From Pseudomonas bharatica CSV86 (GTDB lineage Bacteria > Pseudomonadota > Gammaproteobacteria > Pseudomonadales > Pseudomonadaceae), in NCBI RefSeq assembly GCF_000319305.2, contig NZ_AMWJ02000001.1:124001-188000 (forward strand): a DNA stretch of 64,000 nt, read 5' to 3'. Position numbers and translations under genes: made by a program. The notes beneath the pieces are model-generated. The model was not told where the DNA came from. It saw only the letters and a list, made by a program, of their open reading frames with translations, and searched no databases. Position 1 is the stretch's first letter. Every line of letters starts with the position of its first letter. Below are positions 11,968 through 27,280 of this stretch, one piece after another.

Positions 11968-13181
11968 TCTTCGGCGCCATCAAGCCCTATCCGTCGCCGC
12001 TGATCAGCGGCCGTGGCATCGACCTGGACTTCCCGTTCCTGGTCGGTTGCCTGGCGTTGCTCGGTCTGGGCCTGGTGATGATTACCTCGGCGTCCTCGGA
12101 AGTCGCCGCGGCGCAGTCGGGCAATCCGCTCTACCACATGTTCCGCCACCTGATTTACGTCGGCCTCGGCGTAGGTGCCTGCATCGTCACCATGATGGTG
12201 CCGATCTCCACCTGGCAGCGCATGGGCTTTCTGATGCTGATCGGTGCCTTCGGCCTGCTGGTGGCGGTACTGATCCCGGGTATCGGGCGTGAAGTGAACG
12301 GTTCGATGCGCTGGATCGGCTTCAGCTTCTTCAACGTCCAGCCTTCGGAGATCGCCAAGGTCTTCGTGGTCGTCTACCTCGCCGGCTACCTGGTACGGCG
12401 CCAGCAGGAAGTGCGTGAAAGCTGGATGGGCTTCTTCAAGCCGTTCATCGTCCTCCTGCCCATGGCCGGCCTGTTGCTGATGGAGCCGGACTTCGGCGCC
12501 ACGGTAGTGATGATGGGCTCGGCGGCGGCGATGCTGTTCCTCGGCGGCGTGGGGTTGTTCCGCTTCGGCCTGATGGTGGTGCTGGCGGTGGGCGCGGTGT
12601 TCGTGCTGGTCCAGGCCCAGCCGTACCGGATGGCCCGCCTGATCACCTTCACCGACCCCTGGGCCGACCAGTTCGGTTCCGGCTATCAGCTGACCCAGGC
12701 GCTGATTGCCTTCGGCCGTGGCGAGTGGTTCGGCGTCGGCCTGGGCAACAGCGTGCAGAAGCAGTTCTACCTGCCGGAGGCGCATACCGACTTCGTGTTC
12801 TCGGTGCTTGCCGAAGAGCTGGGCGTGGTCGGCTCGCTGCTCACCGTTGCCCTGTTCGTCTTCGTCACCGTGCGCGCGCTGTACATCGGCCTGTGGGCAG
12901 AAAAGGCCAAGCAGTTCTTCGCCGCCTATGTGGCCTTTGGCCTGGCCTTCCTGTGGATCGGCCAGTTCCTGATCAACATCGGAGTGAACGTCGGCCTGCT
13001 GCCGACCAAGGGCCTGACCCTGCCGTTCCTCAGCTACGGTGGCAGCTCGCTGGTGATCTGCTGTGCCTGCGTCGGGTTGCTCCTGCGCATCGAATGGGAG
13101 AGCCGTACTCACCTGGGCAGCGAGGAACACGAATTCGACGAAAACGATTTTGCCGAGGAGCCGACCCATCATGGCCGCTGA
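11964..13181 (+). CDS. ftsW: Septal peptidoglycan glycosyltransferase FtsW
   Basis: FtsW is the SEDS-family polymerase that builds septal glycan together with FtsI. The product is 405 residues from ATG 11964, which overlaps the murD stop. About ten membrane helices are apparent. SEDS signatures include GREVNGSMRWIGF, QPSEIAKVFVVVYLA, MEPDFGATVVM and the C-terminal LPFLSYGGSSLV. An acidic cytoplasmic tail (EEHEFDENDFAEEP) ends the protein. The last 11 nt overlap murG. Confidence 0.97.
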   Translation: MIFGAIKPYPSPLISGRGIDLDFPFLVGCLALLGLGLVMITSASSEVAAAQSGNPLYHMFRHLIYVGLGVGACIVTMMVPISTWQRMGFLMLIGAFGLLVAVLIPGIGREVNGSMRWIGFSFFNVQPSEIAKVFVVVYLAGYLVRRQQEVRESWMGFFKPFIVLLPMAGLLLMEPDFGATVVMMGSAAAMLFLGGVGLFRFGLMVVLAVGAVFVLVQAQPYRMARLITFTDPWADQFGSGYQLTQALIAFGRGEWFGVGLGNSVQKQFYLPEAHTDFVFSVLAEELGVVGSLLTVALFVFVTVRALYIGLWAEKAKQFFAAYVAFGLAFLWIGQFLINIGVNVGLLPTKGLTLPFLSYGGSSLVICCACVGLLLRIEWESRTHLGSEEHEFDENDFAEEPTHHGR

Positions 13182-14242
13182 CGGCAAGAACGTATTGATC
13201 ATGGCCGGCGGAACCGGCGGCCATGTATTCCCGGCGCTGGCCTGCGCCCGGGAATTCCAGGCGCGCGGTTTCACCGTGCATTGGCTGGGAACGCCACGGG
13301 GTATCGAGAATGAACTGGTACCGCAGGCCGGCCTGCAACTGCACCTGATCAATGTCACCGGGCTGCGTGGCAAGAGCAAGCTGTCACTGCTCAAGGCGCC
13401 GTTCACCTTGGTCAAGGCGGTGTTCCAGGCGCGGCGGATCATCCGTCAGGTCAATCCGGTCTGCGTGGTCGGTTTCGGTGGCTATGTCACCGGTCCAGGC
13501 GGCGTGGCCGCCAGGCTGTGCGGCGTGCCGGTGGTGATCCACGAGCAGAATGCCCGTGCCGGTACCGCCAACCGCCTGCTGGTGCCATTGGCTGGACGGG
13601 TCTGCGAAGCCTTCCCGGACACCTTCGGGGCCAGTGCCAAGCGCCGCACCACCGGTAACCCGGTACGTGCCGAGCTGTTCCTGGAGCCTGTGCGCCAGGC
13701 CCTGCCGGGACGTCGGGCGCGCCTGCTGGTACTGGGCGGCAGCCTGGGCGCCGAACCGCTGAACAAGCTGCTGCCCCAGGCCCTGGCCCTGGTGCCGGAA
13801 AGCCTGCGGCCCGAGGTGTTCCACCAGGCCGGAAAGAATCATGACCAGATCACCGCTCAGCGTTATCGCGAGGCGGGGGTCGAGGCTCAGGTAGAGCCGT
13901 TCATCAAGGACATGGCCCAGGCCTATGGCTGGGCCGACCTGGTGGTATGCCGTGCCGGCGCGCTGACCGTCAGCGAACTGGCCGCCGCGGGACTGCCGTC
14001 GTTGCTGGTGCCCTTGCCCCATGCCATCGACGACCACCAGACCCACAACGCCCATTATCTGGCACGCGAAGGCGCCGCCTTCCTGATGCCGCAAGCGACA
14101 ACTGGCGCAGCGCAGCTCGCTGAACGCCTGAACGAGGTGCTGATGCAACCGGAAAAACTCGACACCATGGCCGCCACCGCACGACGCCTGGCCAAGCCCG
14201 CTGCAACCCGCACCGTGGTCGATATCTGCCTGGAGGTGGCCC

Positions 14243-14250
<8 letters not shown>
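13171..14250 (+). CDS. murG: Lipid II synthase MurG (UDP-GlcNAc:lipid I GlcNAc transferase)
   Basis: MurG is a peripheral inner-membrane GT-B glycosyltransferase that adds GlcNAc to lipid I. The 359-residue protein starts at ATG 13171 ([20 protein letters not shown]). The N-terminal glycine-rich [14 protein letters not shown] and [11 protein letters not shown] loops and the C-terminal donor-site [21 protein letters not shown] are standard. It overlaps ftsW at its start and murC at its end. Confidence 0.97.
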
Positions 14251-16653
<2,403 letters not shown>

Positions 16654-16657
16654 GCCC

Positions 16658-17526
16658 ATGCAAGGCGCGATGTTACGTCATCAGCAACCCGCCCCGGCCG
16701 TAACAAGCCGGTGCCGCGTGGTGCCAGCCGGATGGTGGCCAAGGAGCCACTGTCGGCGCGCCTGCCCAAGCCGAACTTCAGCATCTTCAAGAAGCTGCTG
16801 TGGCCCGTGCTGCTGGTCGTCGCGGGCTTTGGCGCCTACGAAGGCGCGCAGCGCCTGATGCCCTATGCCGACCGGCCGATCACCAAGATCGCCGTGCAGG
16901 GCGACCTCAGCTACATCAGCCAGCAGGCGGTGCAGCAGCGTATTGCCCCTTATGTCGCGGCGAGTTTCTTCACCGTCGACCTGGCGAGCATGCGTACCGA
17001 ACTGGAGCAGATGCCCTGGATCGCCCATGCCGAAGTGCGTCGGGTATGGCCAGACGAAGTGGTTATTCGCCTGGAAGAACAGTTGCCAGTGGCGCGCTGG
17101 GGCGAGGACGCCTTGCTCAACAACCAGGGCCAGGCCTTCACCCCACGCGAACTGGCGAACTACGAGCACCTGCCGCAGCTTTTCGGGCCGCAGCGCGCTC
17201 AGCAACAAGTGATGCAGCAATATCAGGTTCTCAACCAGATGTTGCGCCCCCTGGGTTTCTCGATCGCTCGCCTGGAGCTGCGCGAGCGGGGCAGCTGGTT
17301 CCTCACCACCGGCGCCGGCAGCGCCGGCCCGGGTATCGAACTGCTGCTGGGGCGCGACCACCTGGTGGAAAAAATGCGCCGTTTCATTGCCATCTACAAC
17401 AAGACGCTCAAAGAACAGATCACGAACATCGCCCGCATCGATCTGCGTTACGCCAACGGCCTTGCCGTTGGCTGGCGGGAACCGATTGCACAGCCCGCGG
17501 CCCAACCCGCCGTGGCGAAGAATTAG
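16658..17526 (+). CDS. ftsQ: Cell division protein FtsQ, with a -1 frameshift near the start in this sequence
   Basis: FtsQ is the bitopic scaffold that brings FtsL, FtsB, FtsW and FtsI to the septum. The natural start is ATG 16658 ([13 protein letters not shown]), five bases after ddlB. That frame is lost after about 13 codons and the body continues one frame over ([15 protein letters not shown]). One G missing at 16696-16697 explains it; restoring it gives a normal 289-residue protein reading [12 protein letters not shown]. The rest is intact: membrane helix ([13 protein letters not shown]), POTRA domain ([20 protein letters not shown]) and beta domain. Because FtsQ is normally essential, a sequencing error is likely. 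An ATG at 16711 would give a protein lacking the first 18 residues. Confidence 0.93.
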
Positions 17527-17541
17527 AGAGAGGCAGGACCC

Positions 17542-18795
17542 ATGGCAAATGCGCATAGCGGCAAAATGATCGTCGGGCTGGATATCGGCACGTCCAAGGT
17601 GGTTGCACTGGTAGGCGAAGTCGCCGCCGACGGCACCCTGGAGATCGTCGGTATCGGCACCCATCCATCGCGCGGGTTGAAAAAAGGCGTGGTGGTCAAT
17701 ATCGAGTCCACCGTGCAGTCGATCCAGCGCGCCGTCGAAGAGGCGCAGCTGATGGCTGGCTGCCGGATCCACTCGGCCTTCGTCGGCGTGGCCGGCAATC
17801 ACATCCGCAGCCTGAACTCCCACGGCATCGTGGCGATCCGCGATCGCGAAGTCAGCACTGCGGACCTGGAACGGGTACTGGACGCGGCCCAGGCCGTGGC
17901 TATCCCCGCCGACCAGCGCGTGCTGCATACCCTGCCGCAGGATTACGTGATCGATAACCAGGAAGGCGTGCGCGAGCCGCTGGGCATGTCCGGCGTGCGT
18001 CTGGAAGCCAAGGTCCATGTGGTGACCTGCGCAGTCAACGCGGCGCAGAACATCGAGAAGTGCGTGCGCCGCTGCGGCCTGGAAATCGACGACATCATCC
18101 TCGAGCAACTGGCTTCGGCCTACTCGGTGCTCACCGACGACGAGAAAGAGCTGGGCGTGTGCCTGGTGGATATCGGCGGCGGCACCACCGACATCGCCAT
18201 CTTCACCGAAGGCGCGATCCGTCATACCGCAGTGATCCCGATTGCCGGCGACCAGGTGACCAACGACATCGCCATGGCCCTGCGTACGCCGACCCAGTAC
18301 GCCGAGGAAATCAAGATCCGCTACGCCTGCGCCCTGGCCAAGCTGGCCGGTGCCGGCGAAACCATCAAGGTGCCGAGCGTCGGCGACCGTCCGCCGCGCG
18401 AGCTGTCGCGCCAGGCCCTGGCCGAAGTGGTCGAGCCGCGCTACGACGAGCTGTTCACCTTGATCCAGGCTGAGCTGCGCCGCAGCGGTTACGAGGACCT
18501 GGTACCAGCGGGCATCGTCCTGACCGGTGGTACCTCGAAGATGGAAGGCGCGGTCGAACTGGCCGAGGAAATCTTCCATATGCCGGTACGCCTCGGCGTA
18601 CCACACAGCGTTCGGGGGCTGAGCGACGTGGTTCGCAACCCGATCTATTCCACTGGCGTTGGCCTGCTGACCTATGGCCTGCAGAAACAGTCCGACGGCG
18701 TGCCAGTGCCAGGTATCAGAAACGACAGCTATGGCGATGAACCGAAGGCCCCGGTGCTTGAGCGCTTCAAGCGTTGGGTCCAGGGAAACTTCTAA
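17542..18795 (+). CDS. ftsA: Cell division protein FtsA
   Basis: FtsA is the actin-like ATPase that tethers FtsZ to the membrane. The 417-residue product starts at ATG 17542 behind AGAGAGGCAGG. Actin-fold motifs include VGLDIGTSKVVALVGE (phosphate 1), VDIGGGTTDIAIFTEGAI (phosphate 2) and GIVLTGGTSKMEGAV (adenosine). The C-terminal FKRWVQGNF is the amphipathic membrane-targeting helix. Confidence 0.98.
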   Translation: MANAHSGKMIVGLDIGTSKVVALVGEVAADGTLEIVGIGTHPSRGLKKGVVVNIESTVQSIQRAVEEAQLMAGCRIHSAFVGVAGNHIRSLNSHGIVAIRDREVSTADLERVLDAAQAVAIPADQRVLHTLPQDYVIDNQEGVREPLGMSGVRLEAKVHVVTCAVNAAQNIEKCVRRCGLEIDDIILEQLASAYSVLTDDEKELGVCLVDIGGGTTDIAIFTEGAIRHTAVIPIAGDQVTNDIAMALRTPTQYAEEIKIRYACALAKLAGAGETIKVPSVGDRPPRELSRQALAEVVEPRYDELFTLIQAELRRSGYEDLVPAGIVLTGGTSKMEGAVELAEEIFHMPVRLGVPHSVRGLSDVVRNPIYSTGVGLLTYGLQKQSDGVPVPGIRNDSYGDEPKAPVLERFKRWVQGNF

Positions 18796-18852
18796 GTTTC
18801 AAAAGCAGTAGTGGTAGGCGCAAAAAACTAGAGAACTGAAAGGAGAGGGAAA

Positions 18853-20049
18853 ATGTTCGAGCTCGTAGACAACGTCCCGCAAAGTCCGGTCATCAAAGTG
18901 ATCGGCGTCGGTGGCGGCGGTGGCAACGCCGTCAACCACATGGTCAAGAGCAACATCGAAGGCGTCGAATTCATCTGCGCCAACACCGATGCTCAGGCCC
19001 TGAAAAACATCGGTGCGCGCACCATTCTGCAACTGGGTACCGGTGTCACCAAGGGCCTGGGCGCGGGTGCCAATCCGGAAATCGGCCGCCAGGCCGCACT
19101 GGAGGACCGCGAGCGTATCGCCGAGGTGCTGCAGGGCACCAACATGGTCTTCATCACTACCGGCATGGGTGGTGGTACCGGTACCGGTGCTGCGCCGATC
19201 ATCGCCGAAGTGGCCAAGGAACTGGGCATCCTCACCGTTGCGGTGGTGACCCGTCCGTTCCCGTTCGAAGGCCGCAAGCGCATGCAGATCGCCGATGAAG
19301 GCATCCGCTCGCTGGCCGACAGCGTCGACTCGCTGATCACCATTCCCAACGAAAAACTGCTGACCATCCTCGGCAAGGACGCCAGCCTGCTGTCGGCCTT
19401 CGCCAAGGCGGACGACGTTCTGGCCGGTGCCGTGCGCGGTATCTCCGACATCATCAAGCGTCCGGGCATGATCAACGTCGACTTCGCCGACGTGCGTACC
19501 GTAATGAGCGAAATGGGCATGGCGATGATGGGTACCGGCTGTGCCAGCGGTCCGAACCGTGCGCGTGAAGCCACCGAGGCGGCGATCCGCAACCCGCTGC
19601 TCGAAGACGTCAACCTGCAGGGCGCCCGTGGCATCCTGGTCAACATCACTGCCGGTCCGGACCTGTCGCTGGGTGAATACTCCGACGTGGGCAGCATCAT
19701 CGAGGCGTTCGCCTCCGACCACGCGATGGTCAAGGTCGGCACCGTGATCGATCCGGATATGCGCGACGAGCTGCACGTCACCGTGGTCGCTACCGGCCTG
19801 GGTGCCAAGATCGAGAAGCCTGTGAAGGTCATCGACAACACCCTGCAAAGCGCGGCTGCCCAGGTTTCCACCCCGGCTCCGGCACCCGTGCGCAACGAGC
19901 AGCCTGCGGTCAACTACCGTGACCTGGAGCGTCCGACCGTGATGCGCAACCAGACCCACGCTGGCGCGGCAGCGGCTGCCAAGCTCAATCCTCAGGACGA
20001 CCTGGATTACCTGGACATCCCGGCATTCCTGCGTCGTCAGGCCGATTGA
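18853..20049 (+). CDS. ftsZ: Cell division protein FtsZ (tubulin-like GTPase)
   Basis: FtsZ polymerises into the Z ring. The product is 398 residues from ATG 18853, with the strong ribosome site AAGGAGAGGG. The N-terminal VIGVGGGGGNAVNHM and tubulin signature GMGGGTGTGAAP bind GTP, and NVDFADVRTVMSEMG carries the T7-loop region. After a linker rich in A, P and Q, the conserved C-terminal peptide DYLDIPAFLRRQAD contacts FtsA and ZipA. Confidence 0.98.
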   Translation: MFELVDNVPQSPVIKVIGVGGGGGNAVNHMVKSNIEGVEFICANTDAQALKNIGARTILQLGTGVTKGLGAGANPEIGRQAALEDRERIAEVLQGTNMVFITTGMGGGTGTGAAPIIAEVAKELGILTVAVVTRPFPFEGRKRMQIADEGIRSLADSVDSLITIPNEKLLTILGKDASLLSAFAKADDVLAGAVRGISDIIKRPGMINVDFADVRTVMSEMGMAMMGTGCASGPNRAREATEAAIRNPLLEDVNLQGARGILVNITAGPDLSLGEYSDVGSIIEAFASDHAMVKVGTVIDPDMRDELHVTVVATGLGAKIEKPVKVIDNTLQSAAAQVSTPAPAPVRNEQPAVNYRDLERPTVMRNQTHAGAAAAAKLNPQDDLDYLDIPAFLRRQAD

Positions 20050-20125
20050 TGGAATTTATCAGGGGTATTAGGGTGATTGGTGTTCAGCAAAGGTTGGGTC
20101 TGTTATCATCCCCAGCCTTTGTTGA

Positions 20126-21073
<948 letters not shown>

Positions 21074-21096
21074 GCTCGAATACTCTCTCTAGTTTC

Positions 21097-21123
21097 AAGG
21101 CCGCCCTCGGGCGGCCTTTTTTA
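21097..21123 (+). terminator. Rho-independent terminator after lpxC
   Basis: GGCCGCCC at 21099-21106 pairs with GGGCGGCC at 21109-21116, followed by six T. It marks the end of the dcw-lpxC transcription block. Confidence 0.85.
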
Positions 21124-21178
21124 TTTGCCTGTCAACACCGCACACTGTGGGCTTGGGAAATGATGTTGCCAGGTCGGG

Positions 21179-21250
21179 CGCTATCGCTGGCAAGCCAGCT
21201 CCCATAGGGTCTGAGTAACCTGTGGGAGCTGGCTTGCCAGCGATGAGGCC
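21179..21250. repeat. REP doublet (REPIN-like inverted pair)
   Basis: Two inverted copies of the repeat whose core is GTGGGAGCTGGCTTGCCAGC lie at about 21182-21206 and 21221-21247, between the lpxC terminator and dciA. The whole pair can fold into a long hairpin. The same element recurs at 27102, 40612, 48452, 56566 and 61985. Such repeats are extragenic and are mobilised by RAYT transposases elsewhere in Pseudomonas genomes. Confidence 0.85.
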
Positions 21251-21262
21251 ATCAGCAACACC

Positions 21263-21727
21263 TCAGGAATTGTCTTTTTTGCTCTTGCGATGGCTCGCCA
21301 GGCGCTCCAGCGCCGCACGCAGGTTCGGATCACTGATCCCCTGCGCCGTGGCCTGGATGGTTTCCGCCGACTTGTCCGAGATATCGATAACGTGGCTGGG
21401 CGGGCGCGGAGTAGTAGCCACCGGCTGCACCTTGAACAGGATCCGGTTCAGATTCACGAAGGCGTCCAGTTGCTGCAACTGGCGTTGCAGGCGCTTCTGC
21501 TGGTAGCGCAGGCGTGTTGCCCAATGCCCGTCGGTGACCACCAGCGTCAGGGTACCTTCGCGCCAGGTCGCCACCCGGCAATGCTCCCGCGCAGCCGGCT
21601 GCAACTGGCTTTCCACCAGACGCTGCAACTGCGCCAGGCGCTGCGCCTGGTTGAACAGTGCCTTGAGCGGACGGGCCTCGCGCAACAGCGTGCCGGGCGC
21701 GCGGGCGGGAGAGGGGCGGTAGGCCAT
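21263..21727 (-). CDS. dciA: DciA-like DUF721 protein (replicative helicase operator)
   Basis: This 154-residue basic protein has a DUF721 core (LFNQAQRLAQLQRLVESQLQ, then VVTDGHWATRLRYQQKRLQR). DciA is the ancestral DnaB-helicase loading partner in bacteria that lack DnaC; Pseudomonas is one. It lies between lpxC and secA and is divergent from secA, as in other pseudomonads. The start ATG at 21727 fits the family. Identification is by family pattern and location. Confidence 0.82.
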   Translation of the reverse strand: MAYRPSPARAPGTLLREARPLKALFNQAQRLAQLQRLVESQLQPAAREHCRVATWREGTLTLVVTDGHWATRLRYQQKRLQRQLQQLDAFVNLNRILFKVQPVATTPRPPSHVIDISDKSAETIQATAQGISDPNLRAALERLASHRKSKKDNS

Positions 21728-22009
21728 GATGACACCTGCAAAGACGATCCGCGCATCTTAACAGATCGCCCGCGCAGGGCTGGAGAGCCGCTATCCACAT
21801 GAATCTTGACCCACGCGGGTTGAAGTTGTCGAAAAAGCCCTTATTGTAAAAAAGCCCCCGTTACAGCGCTGTGCCAGCATCGTGGAACTCCACCACTTTC
21901 CTCACCATCGTTTCCGGGTAGAATGCTCGTTCGCATGCGGCCAATAAGGGCTGCACGGGCGACTTCACGGGGCCGCCCTCCATCCCTATGTGTGGAAGAT
22001 CCTGCCGAT
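21728..22009. other. Divergent dciA/secA intergenic region, no gene seen
   Basis: About 280 bp holding the promoters of dciA and secA. I see no SecM-like leader peptide with an arrest motif and no RNA gene. An open frame continues upstream of the secA start, but the conserved SecA N-terminus ([11 protein letters not shown]) begins at 22010. Confidence 0.5.
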
Positions 22010-24745
<2,736 letters not shown>

Positions 24746-24820
24746 TCGAGCCTGTCACGCTGAAACCTGAACACCGCGCCGCGACCGGTCTCCACCGTCG
24801 CGGCGTTGTTCCATCTCAAG

Positions 24821-24850
24821 CACCGTCGGATTGCCGGCGGTGAATTTTTT
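24821..24850 (+). terminator. Terminator between secA and argJ
   Basis: CACCGTCGG (24821-24829) pairs with CCGGCGGTG (24834-24842) around a 4-base loop, followed by AATTTTTT. It ends only three bases before the AGGAG ribosome site of argJ, so it could also act in the argJ leader. Confidence 0.65.
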
Positions 24851-24864
24851 CTAGGAGCGCTTTC

Positions 24865-26082
24865 ATGGCTGTTGGTCTTGGTCCTTTGCCAACGTTGCAC
24901 CCGGTTCCCGGTTTCGAACTCGGTATCGCCTCTGCGGGCATCAAGCGCCCGGGGCGCAAGGATGTGGTGGTGATGCGCTGTGCCGAAGGCTCCAGTGTCG
25001 CTGGTGTGTTCACCCTGAATGCCTTCTGCGCCGCCCCGGTGATCATTGCCAAGCAGCGCGTGCAGGGCACCGTGCGTTACCTGCTGACCAACACCGGTAA
25101 TGCCAACGCCGGTACCGGCGCCCCGGGCCTGGCGGCCGCGGAACGCACCTGCGCCAAGCTGGCCGAGCTGACCGGCGTCGACGCCAGCGCCGTGCTGCCG
25201 TTCTCCACCGGTGTAATCGGCGAGCCGCTTCCGGTCGAGAAGATCGAAGGCGCCCTGCAGGCCGCCTTGGACAACTTGTCCGAGAACCACTGGGCCGAAG
25301 CCGCCACCGGCATCATGACCACCGACACCCTGCCCAAGGGCGCCAGCCGTCAGTTCCAGCATGAAGGCGTGACCATCACCGTCACCGGTATCAGCAAAGG
25401 CGCGGGCATGATCCGCCCGAACATGGCTACCATGCTCGGCTACATCGCCACCGACGCCAAGGTCGCTCCGGCAGTACTGAAGGACCTGATCCTGGACGGC
25501 GCCAACAAGTCGTTCAACCGCATCACCATCGACGGCGACACCTCGACCAACGACTGCTGCATGCTGATCGCCACCGGCAAGGCCGACGTGGCCGAGATCA
25601 CCGAGGCCAGCGGCCCGTTGTTCGAAGCGCTGAAGAAGGCGGTATTCGAAGTCTGCATGGAAGTGGCCCAGGCCATCGTCCGTGACGGCGAAGGCGCCAC
25701 CAAGTTCGTCACCGTGCAGGTCAACGGTGGTGGCAACCACCAGGAATGCCTGGACGTCGGCTACGCCGTCGCCCACTCGCCACTGATCAAGACCGCGCTT
25801 TTCGCCTCCGATCCGAACTGGGGCCGTATCCTCGCGGCGGTCGGCCGTGCCGGCGTTCCGAACCTCGACGTCAGCCTGATCGACGTGTACCTGGACAAGG
25901 TCTGCATTGCCTCCAAGGGCGGCCGCAGCGCGACCTACACCGAAGACCAGGGCGCCGCCGTCATGGCCCAGGAAGAAATCACCATCCGTATCGAGCTGGG
26001 CCGTGGCCAGTGCAGCGAGACCATCTGGACCACCGACCTGTCCCACGAGTACGTGAAGATCAACGCGGAATACCGCACCTGA
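24865..26082 (+). CDS. argJ: Bifunctional ornithine acetyltransferase / N-acetylglutamate synthase ArgJ
   Basis: ArgJ recycles the acetyl group from N-acetylornithine to glutamate in arginine synthesis. It is 405 residues from ATG 24865, with AGGAGC upstream. Self-cleavage into alpha and beta chains occurs before the Thr of the ATML motif (Thr189 in PNMATMLGYIATDA), which becomes the nucleophile. Further family motifs are TNTGNANAGTG and SDPNWGRILAAVGRAG. Confidence 0.97.
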   Translation: MAVGLGPLPTLHPVPGFELGIASAGIKRPGRKDVVVMRCAEGSSVAGVFTLNAFCAAPVIIAKQRVQGTVRYLLTNTGNANAGTGAPGLAAAERTCAKLAELTGVDASAVLPFSTGVIGEPLPVEKIEGALQAALDNLSENHWAEAATGIMTTDTLPKGASRQFQHEGVTITVTGISKGAGMIRPNMATMLGYIATDAKVAPAVLKDLILDGANKSFNRITIDGDTSTNDCCMLIATGKADVAEITEASGPLFEALKKAVFEVCMEVAQAIVRDGEGATKFVTVQVNGGGNHQECLDVGYAVAHSPLIKTALFASDPNWGRILAAVGRAGVPNLDVSLIDVYLDKVCIASKGGRSATYTEDQGAAVMAQEEITIRIELGRGQCSETIWTTDLSHEYVKINAEYRT

Positions 26083-26143
26083 TCGAACGCCGCCGCCTGG
26101 CCTGGCCAGACGGCGGCATCCTCTCAATCAGCGGAGTTCAAAG

Positions 26144-27087
26144 TTGAAACGGATTCATGTCGCCGCCGCCGTCATTCGTGGCGCGGATGGCCGTATTCTC
26201 ATCGCCCGGCGTGGCGAAACCCAGCATCAGGGCGGCCTGTGGGAGTTTCCCGGGGCAAGGTCGAGGATGGCGAAGCCGTCGAGACAGCCCTGGCCCGCGA
26301 GCTGCACGAAGAGCTGGGCATCGGGGTCACCGCCGCGCGGCCACTGATCAAGATCAGGCACGACTACCCGGACAAGCAGGTCATGCTTGACGTCTGGGAG
26401 GTCAACGCCTTCACCGGCGAGCCCCATGGTGCCGAGGGCCAGCCGCTGGCCTGGGTATCGCCACGGGATCTGGGGCAATACGAATTCCCCGAAGCCAACC
26501 GGCCCATCGTCGCGGCGGCGCGCTTGCCAGGCGACTACCTGATTACCCCCGACGACCTGGAAGCCCCACACCTGCTGCGTGGTATCCAGAAGGCGATTGC
26601 CGGTGGGATCAAGCTGGTGCAATTGCGCGCGCCGAACATGTACGACCCGAAATATCGGGATGTCGCGGTCGATGCCGTAGGCCTTTGCGCCGGCAAGGCG
26701 CAGTTGATGCTCAAGGGGCCGCTGGAATGGCTGGGCGACTTTCCGTCTGCCGGCTGGCACCTGACTGCCGAGCAATTGCGCAAGTATGCCCCCAATGGCC
26801 GGCCGTTCCCCAAGGAGCGATGGCTGGCGGCGTCGTGCCACAGTGCTGAAGAACTGGCGCTGGCGGAGCGGATGGGCGTGGACTTCGTGACGCTGTCGCC
26901 GGTGCAGGCGACCCAGACCCATCCCGAGGCTCAGCCGCTGGGTTGGGACGCGGCGCAGCAGATGATCGATGGCTTCAACAAGCCGGTGTTCCTGCTCGGT
27001 GGCGTTGGCCCGAACGAGCGTGAGCGAGCCTGGCAGATCGGTGCGCAGGGTGTTGCCGGTATCCGTGCGTTCTGGCCCGAGATCTGA
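26144..27087 (+). CDS. Nudix hydrolase (MutT-like) fused to a ThiE-like domain, with a -1 frameshift in this sequence
   Basis: The N-terminal MutT-like domain begins at TTG 26144 (MKRIHVAAAVIRGADGRIL) with GGAG upstream. The frame breaks at the G run 26252-26255 inside the Nudix box (WEFPGGKVEDGEAVE). One added G restores a 314-residue protein with the Nudix helix ETALARELHEELG. The C-terminal half (ITPDDLEAPHLLRGIQKAI to GVGPNERERAWQIGAQGV) resembles thiamine-phosphate synthase, but its function in this fusion is not established. The first domain is expected to remove 8-oxo-dGTP. It follows argJ as in other pseudomonads. The lesion matches those in rsmI and ftsQ. Confidence 0.88.
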
Positions 27088-27101
27088 CTTCACACCAGAT
27101 C

Positions 27102-27243
27102 CTGTGAGAGCTGGCTTGAACAATGATGCTGTCAGGTCTGGCCTCATCGCTGGCAAGCCAGCTCCCACAAGGTCCAGTGTCAGCCATGGGTTTTGTGTCC
27201 GGCGGATAACCCTGTGGGAGCTGGCTTGCCAGCGATGAGGCCG
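27102..27243. repeat. REP cluster of three units
   Basis: A degenerate unit (27102-27127) is followed by one in each orientation (about 27140-27168 and 27210-27242), all with the GGGAGCTGGCTTGCCAGCG core. They fill the gap between the convergent Nudix/ThiE and adenosyltransferase genes. Confidence 0.8.
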
Positions 27244-27280
27244 GCAAGGACAAAAATGTTGTCAGGATCCGGCTTCCGCT

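Noticed and set aside
21179..21250. REP doublets considered as CRISPR repeats
   Set aside because: Units are inverted pairs scattered through intergenic gaps with irregular spacing; there are no regular spacers and no cas genes.
21728..22009. Possible secM leader gene upstream of secA
   Set aside because: No short secreted ORF with a translation-arrest motif; dciA is the real upstream gene and is divergent.
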